Positions 5,611 to 7,949 of a stretch of DNA of 7,949 nt are shown piece by piece. The position numbers were made by a program, and so were the translations under genes. How positions within the stretch are numbered: position 1 is the first letter of the stretch; each line of letters starts with the position of its first letter. Source of the DNA: Wohlfahrtiimonas sp. Its GTDB lineage: Bacteria; Pseudomonadota; Gammaproteobacteria; Cardiobacteriales; Wohlfahrtiimonadaceae. Below the pieces are notes generated by a model. It saw only the letters and a program-made list of their open reading frames with translations. It was not told the origin of the DNA and ran no database searches. The stretch spans positions 1 through 7,949 of the forward strand of contig JASLHB010000039.1 of the NCBI GenBank assembly GCA_030149965.1. The letters run 5' to 3'.

Positions 5611-6828
5611 TTATGGCTGCTCTAATTTTAAGCTTACTGAGATATCATCAAAATTTGTAATATTATTTATATCAATAAACCCATCTATTCTTTGATGTAT
5701 ACCATCCATGGGTTTATATGTTCCTGTTCCTGATATTACTTTAGGAAAGAAAGGAAACACTATAACTCTAGAAGCGATGCTAGTTCGCATCAAATATGGT
5801 ATCTGGCTCTTGAAATTATTATCATCTATGTATGAAAGTCGATGATCTTTTATAATGTTATGAATAACTCCTGTATCTAGTAATAAACTATTATTATCAA
5901 TAGAATAAATGATATTTAAACCACTTTTGTCTTCTTTTCGGAGTAGATAGTCATGTTCATAAGATAAATCATATTCTTTAAGATTAAATACAATGTTTGG
6001 AGGGTAACTATCTTCATTGTCAACTTTTAGAACCCATAGATCATATATTAATTTTCTAGCAGATGTAAATTCCACGGTAATTAAACATAAAGACCCAGCT
6101 GTGCATTCTTTTCTAGAAATATCATCGTAAGGAAAATCATCAGAGATTAAATTAGTATTAATGATGTAATTTTTATGATGTTTGATGCCCAATAATGTTA
6201 ATTTTTCTTTTAATTCTTTAACAGCAATAGCATATTTATGCATGTTAAAACCTACTTTATAATCTAAAGTATATGGAAGTATTCCATTTTTAAGTTTGTT
6301 TTCATGAAATTTCATATCAACAATATCAAGAGTAATAAAATTGTAATAGCCATAATTTAAAAAATCACTAATATATTTGTTTAGTAATGCTCTTTGATCA
6401 TTTAAGTTTTGGTGTTTGGTTAATGTGCTAGCTATAGTATTTTTATTAATGCTAACTTTTTTCTTTGTTGTAATTAATGTTGCAAGTTTTTGTTGAATAT
6501 TTTGACTTTTAACTATTGCAGTTATTTCTATTTCGATTAAGTTGTCTTCTCTAGATTCCTTAATAATCTCATATGACTCAATACTACCATTAGATAAGGT
6601 CAGAATTTGATCTTTAATGATTGTATCATTTGCTAAAATTATTTCGCTGTCTAATACAACGCCAATATATTGTTTGATTGCATCACGAAAAGCATTATTC
6701 AAGGCTTGTTCTTTGGTTATACCAAATCCTGTTGAACGAATTTCAGGACTATTTTTATTTGCGTGTACAAATGAGGTAATCAAAACTAATATTAATGTGC
6801 TAAAAAATAATTGAATACTTCTTATCAT
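5611..6828 (-). CDS. Secreted protein with FlgT/LPP20-like N-terminal domain, function unknown
   Basis: A 405-residue protein with a Sec signal peptide (MIRSIQLFFS, hydrophobic core to about residue 20, VHA cleavage site after Ala23) and no lipobox, so it is probably periplasmic. Residues about 28-110 resemble the FlgT-N/LPP20-type domain: STGFGITKEQALNNAFRDAI, then a VGxxLxSE-like strand, TIIKDQILTLSNGSIESYEI, and a final EIEITAIV strand. In Vibrio, FlgT stabilises the flagellar motor ring, but no flagellar gene is nearby and the remaining 290 residues are not recognised. Cys242 and Cys248 could form a disulfide. The gene is strikingly AT-rich; for example 5881-5940 has only 12 G/C of 60. 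AAAGGAG sits 8 bases before the ATG and lies in an inverted repeat. It follows tpx by 64 bases with no terminator between. Confidence 0.6.
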   Translation of the reverse strand: MIRSIQLFFSTLILVLITSFVHANKNSPEIRSTGFGITKEQALNNAFRDAIKQYIGVVLDSEIILANDTIIKDQILTLSNGSIESYEIIKESREDNLIEIEITAIVKSQNIQQKLATLITTKKKVSINKNTIASTLTKHQNLNDQRALLNKYISDFLNYGYYNFITLDIVDMKFHENKLKNGILPYTLDYKVGFNMHKYAIAVKELKEKLTLLGIKHHKNYIINTNLISDDFPYDDISRKECTAGSLCLITVEFTSARKLIYDLWVLKVDNEDSYPPNIVFNLKEYDLSYEHDYLLRKEDKSGLNIIYSIDNNSLLLDTGVIHNIIKDHRLSYIDDNNFKSQIPYLMRTSIASRVIVFPFFPKVISGTGTYKPMDGIHQRIDGFIDINNITNFDDISVSLKLEQP

Positions 6829-6830
6829 AC

Positions 6831-6875
6831 AACATGCTCCTTTAAGTAATATTGTGAGGATTAATTGAGCATGTT
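6831..6875 (-). promoter_or_regulatory. SD-overlapping inverted repeat upstream of the secreted-protein gene
   Basis: AACATGCTC (6875-6867 on the minus strand) and GAGCATGTT (6839-6831) are perfect 9-bp arms separated by 27 bases. The downstream arm includes the GAG of the AAAGGAG ribosome binding site and ends 2 bases before the start codon, so folding in RNA would hide the SD. There is no T-run after it, so it is not a terminator. A DNA-binding site pair is the alternative reading. Confidence 0.5.
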
Positions 6876-6892
6876 ATATCATAAAGTTAAAA

Positions 6893-7399
6893 TTACAACG
6901 ATTTTGCAACTTCCAATGCTTTGTCATAATCAGGTTCGTTAGTCACTTCCTGAACATATTCCGCATGGCGAATGATGTTGTTTTTATCTAACACAACAAT
7001 ACCGCGTGCTAATAATGCTAAGCCTTCGATCTCAAAGCCATATTCAATACCGAAATCATGCGTTTGGTAATCAGATAATAAGCTTTGATGGCTTATAGAA
7101 TTTTCATCTGCAAAGCGTTTTTGTGCAAATGGTAAATCCACAGAGATTGTTAATACAGCAACATCTGCCAATGTTTTTGCTTCTTCTTCAAAGCGCTTAG
7201 TTTGAATTGAGCAAACGCCAGTATCGATCGATGGCACAACGGAGATGATTTTAATTTTTCCATCAAAATTATCCAAAGTAATAGGATTTAAACCTAAATC
7301 AACCACTCGGAAATTTTCGCCTTGTTGTCCAACAACTGCTTCTGTGCCCAATAATGTGATTGGGTTGCCTTTCATTGTAATGCTAGTTCTTTGTGACAT
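6893..7399 (-). CDS. tpx: Thiol peroxidase (Tpx-type peroxiredoxin) with a single cysteine
   Basis: Peroxiredoxin that reduces H2O2 and alkyl hydroperoxides, normally using thioredoxin. The 168-residue product matches E. coli Tpx along its length: GNPITL, the active-site PSIDTGVC (Pro56, Thr60, peroxidatic Cys63), DLPFAQKRF, LARGIVVLD with the conserved Arg, and EVTNEPDYDKAL. In E. coli DLPFAQSRFC ends in the resolving Cys95; here it reads DLPFAQKRFA, so that Cys is Ala97, and no other Cys exists in the protein. It may therefore act as a 1-Cys enzyme. The ATG at 7399 is chosen because AAGGAG lies 6 bases upstream; the in-frame ATG at 7405 directly abuts the SD. trxA lies upstream behind its own terminator. 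Confidence 0.95.
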   Translation of the reverse strand: MSQRTSITMKGNPITLLGTEAVVGQQGENFRVVDLGLNPITLDNFDGKIKIISVVPSIDTGVCSIQTKRFEEEAKTLADVAVLTISVDLPFAQKRFADENSISHQSLLSDYQTHDFGIEYGFEIEGLALLARGIVVLDKNNIIRHAEYVQEVTNEPDYDKALEVAKSL

Positions 7400-7442
7400 A
7401 TTCATCTCCTTGAGAATCGTTCAATAGCGGAAAGCTCTCAGG

Positions 7443-7471
7443 ATTATAAATGAAAAATAATGAGATATAAA
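7443..7471 (-). promoter_or_regulatory. Promoter of tpx
   Basis: On the minus strand TTTATA (7471-7466) and TATAAT (7448-7443) are separated by 17 bases. The -10 is perfect and the -35 fits 4 of 6 positions. The predicted start is near 7436, giving a leader of about 37 bases. I see no clear OxyR-type palindrome upstream. Confidence 0.5.
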
Positions 7472-7522
7472 TTTCGGATGTTTATAGCGCAATTATCATC
7501 AATGTTATTTTCTTTAAGCAAT

Positions 7523-7549
7523 AAAAAAGGCAGGAAAAACCTGCCTTTT
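7523..7549 (-). terminator. Terminator of trxA
   Basis: AAAAGGCAGG (7525-7534) pairs with CCTGCCTTTT (7540-7549) around a 5-base loop; on the minus strand the GC-rich stem is followed by T6. It begins 22 bases past the trxA stop and separates trxA from tpx. Confidence 0.92.
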
Positions 7550-7571
7550 GAATCTTGTTATCTAATGAAGA

Positions 7572-7895
7572 TTAGATATTTTTGTTGATGAAAGCTTCTA
7601 ATGCAGCTTTAGGAATCGCACCAACTTGCGTATCAACAACTTCGCCGTTCTTGAAGATCATCAATGCTGGGATTGAGCGAATTTGCAATTGAGTTGCGAT
7701 TGCTTGGTTGTTTTGAACATCCAACTTAACAACTTTCAATTTACCTGCAAACGTTTCAGCAGCAGCTTCAACGTGAGGACCAATCATTTTACAAGGACCA
7801 CACCAATCAGCCCAGAAATCAACTAAAACAGGTAGATCTGATTGCAAAACTTCCGCTTCGAATGTAGCATCTGTTGCGTTAACGTAATTACTCAT
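7572..7895 (-). CDS. trxA: Thioredoxin
   Basis: General cytosolic dithiol-disulfide reductant, kept reduced by thioredoxin reductase and serving peroxiredoxins, ribonucleotide reductase and methionine sulfoxide reductases. The 107-residue product is a full single thioredoxin domain: VLVDFWADWCGPCK with redox Cys32 and Cys35 and the buried Asp26, VKLDVQNN, then RSIPALMIFKNGE with the cis-Pro at 76, and VGAIPKAALEAF at the end. AAGGAG lies 7 bases before the ATG. It is monocistronic, judging by the terminator downstream. In many gammaproteobacteria trxA precedes rho; here tpx follows instead, which makes a likely donor for Tpx its neighbour. Confidence 0.97.
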   Translation of the reverse strand: MSNYVNATDATFEAEVLQSDLPVLVDFWADWCGPCKMIGPHVEAAAETFAGKLKVVKLDVQNNQAIATQLQIRSIPALMIFKNGEVVDTQVGAIPKAALEAFINKNI

Positions 7896-7917
7896 GATAA
7901 AACTCCTTAAAATAATT

Positions 7918-7923
7918 TATAAT
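7918..7923 (-). promoter_or_regulatory. Probable -10 element for trxA
   Basis: The minus strand reads TATTAT at 7923-7918 (with an overlapping TATAAA), just upstream of the trxA SD. A possible -35 (TTAAAT) lies 17 bases further at the window edge and is weak. The region may be cut by the end of the window. Confidence 0.3.
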
Positions 7924-7949
7924 AGACAATTTTAGTCTGTTATTTAAAA

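Noticed and set aside
6617..6814. Plus-strand ORF opposite the signal-peptide region of the secreted protein
   Set aside because: It is an antisense shadow in AT-rich DNA, with no SD.
7245..7427. Plus-strand ORF opposite tpx
   Set aside because: It is antisense to the conserved Tpx active-site region, with no independent support.
7408..7442. Bulged inverted repeat (CCTGAGA / TCTCAAGG on the minus strand) that could cover the tpx SD
   Set aside because: The first arm begins directly after the -10 box, so most of it would not be transcribed from the predicted start.
7924..7938. AGAC/GTCT inverted repeat upstream of trxA
   Set aside because: Only 4-bp arms with a 7-base centre in AT-rich DNA; expected by chance.

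Overview
The window reads as a chromosomal housekeeping stretch from an AT-rich gammaproteobacterium. The supporting evidence is a BamE outer-membrane assembly lipoprotein, an RNase D of the DEDD family, a type IV prepilin, an RF2 gene with the classical autoregulatory +1 frameshift, an atypical 2-Cys-type Tpx and a typical TrxA. I cannot name the genus from sequence alone. There is no rRNA, tRNA, CRISPR array, insertion sequence or phage gene.

Layout. Left end (1-785, minus strand): bamE, then mgsA (methylglyoxal synthase), then the first 13 codons of a further gene that runs off the window; the spacings are very tight and look like one operon. It diverges at 786-917 from a rightward block (918-2879): rnd (RNase D), a YqaE/Pmp3-like small membrane protein translated from a Shine-Dalgarno that overlaps the rnd stop, a terminator, a membrane-anchored protein with a possible HIRAN-like domain, and a DUF2892 small membrane protein with its own extended -10 promoter and a leader palindrome. 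A bidirectional terminator at 2896-2931 separates this block from leftward genes. These are a lone type IV pilin-like gene (3048-3587) with a good sigma70-type promoter and an operator-like palindrome, a FlaR/adenylate-kinase-like P-loop NTPase (3800-4285), prfB (4348-5443, frameshifted), a secreted protein with a FlgT/LPP20-like N-terminal domain (5611-6828), tpx (6893-7399) and trxA (7572-7895).

How the genes relate. TrxA is the usual electron donor for Tpx, and the two lie next to each other, but a strong terminator at 7525-7549 shows they are separate transcription units. This Tpx has a single cysteine and lacks the usual resolving cysteine, which changes how it must be recycled. The gene after tpx encodes an unrecognised secreted protein; no terminator separates them, and a 9-bp inverted repeat in the gap can fold over the ribosome binding site of that gene. 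Other genes look like independent units, each closed by a clear hairpin-plus-T-run terminator (rnd-yqaE, DUF2892/pilin, the NTPase, prfB, trxA).

I found no convincing new multi-gene system. The items most worth a second look are the one-cysteine Tpx, the leader hairpin and AT-rich secreted protein next to it, the HIRAN-like anchored protein, and palindromes in the pilin and DUF2892 promoters.
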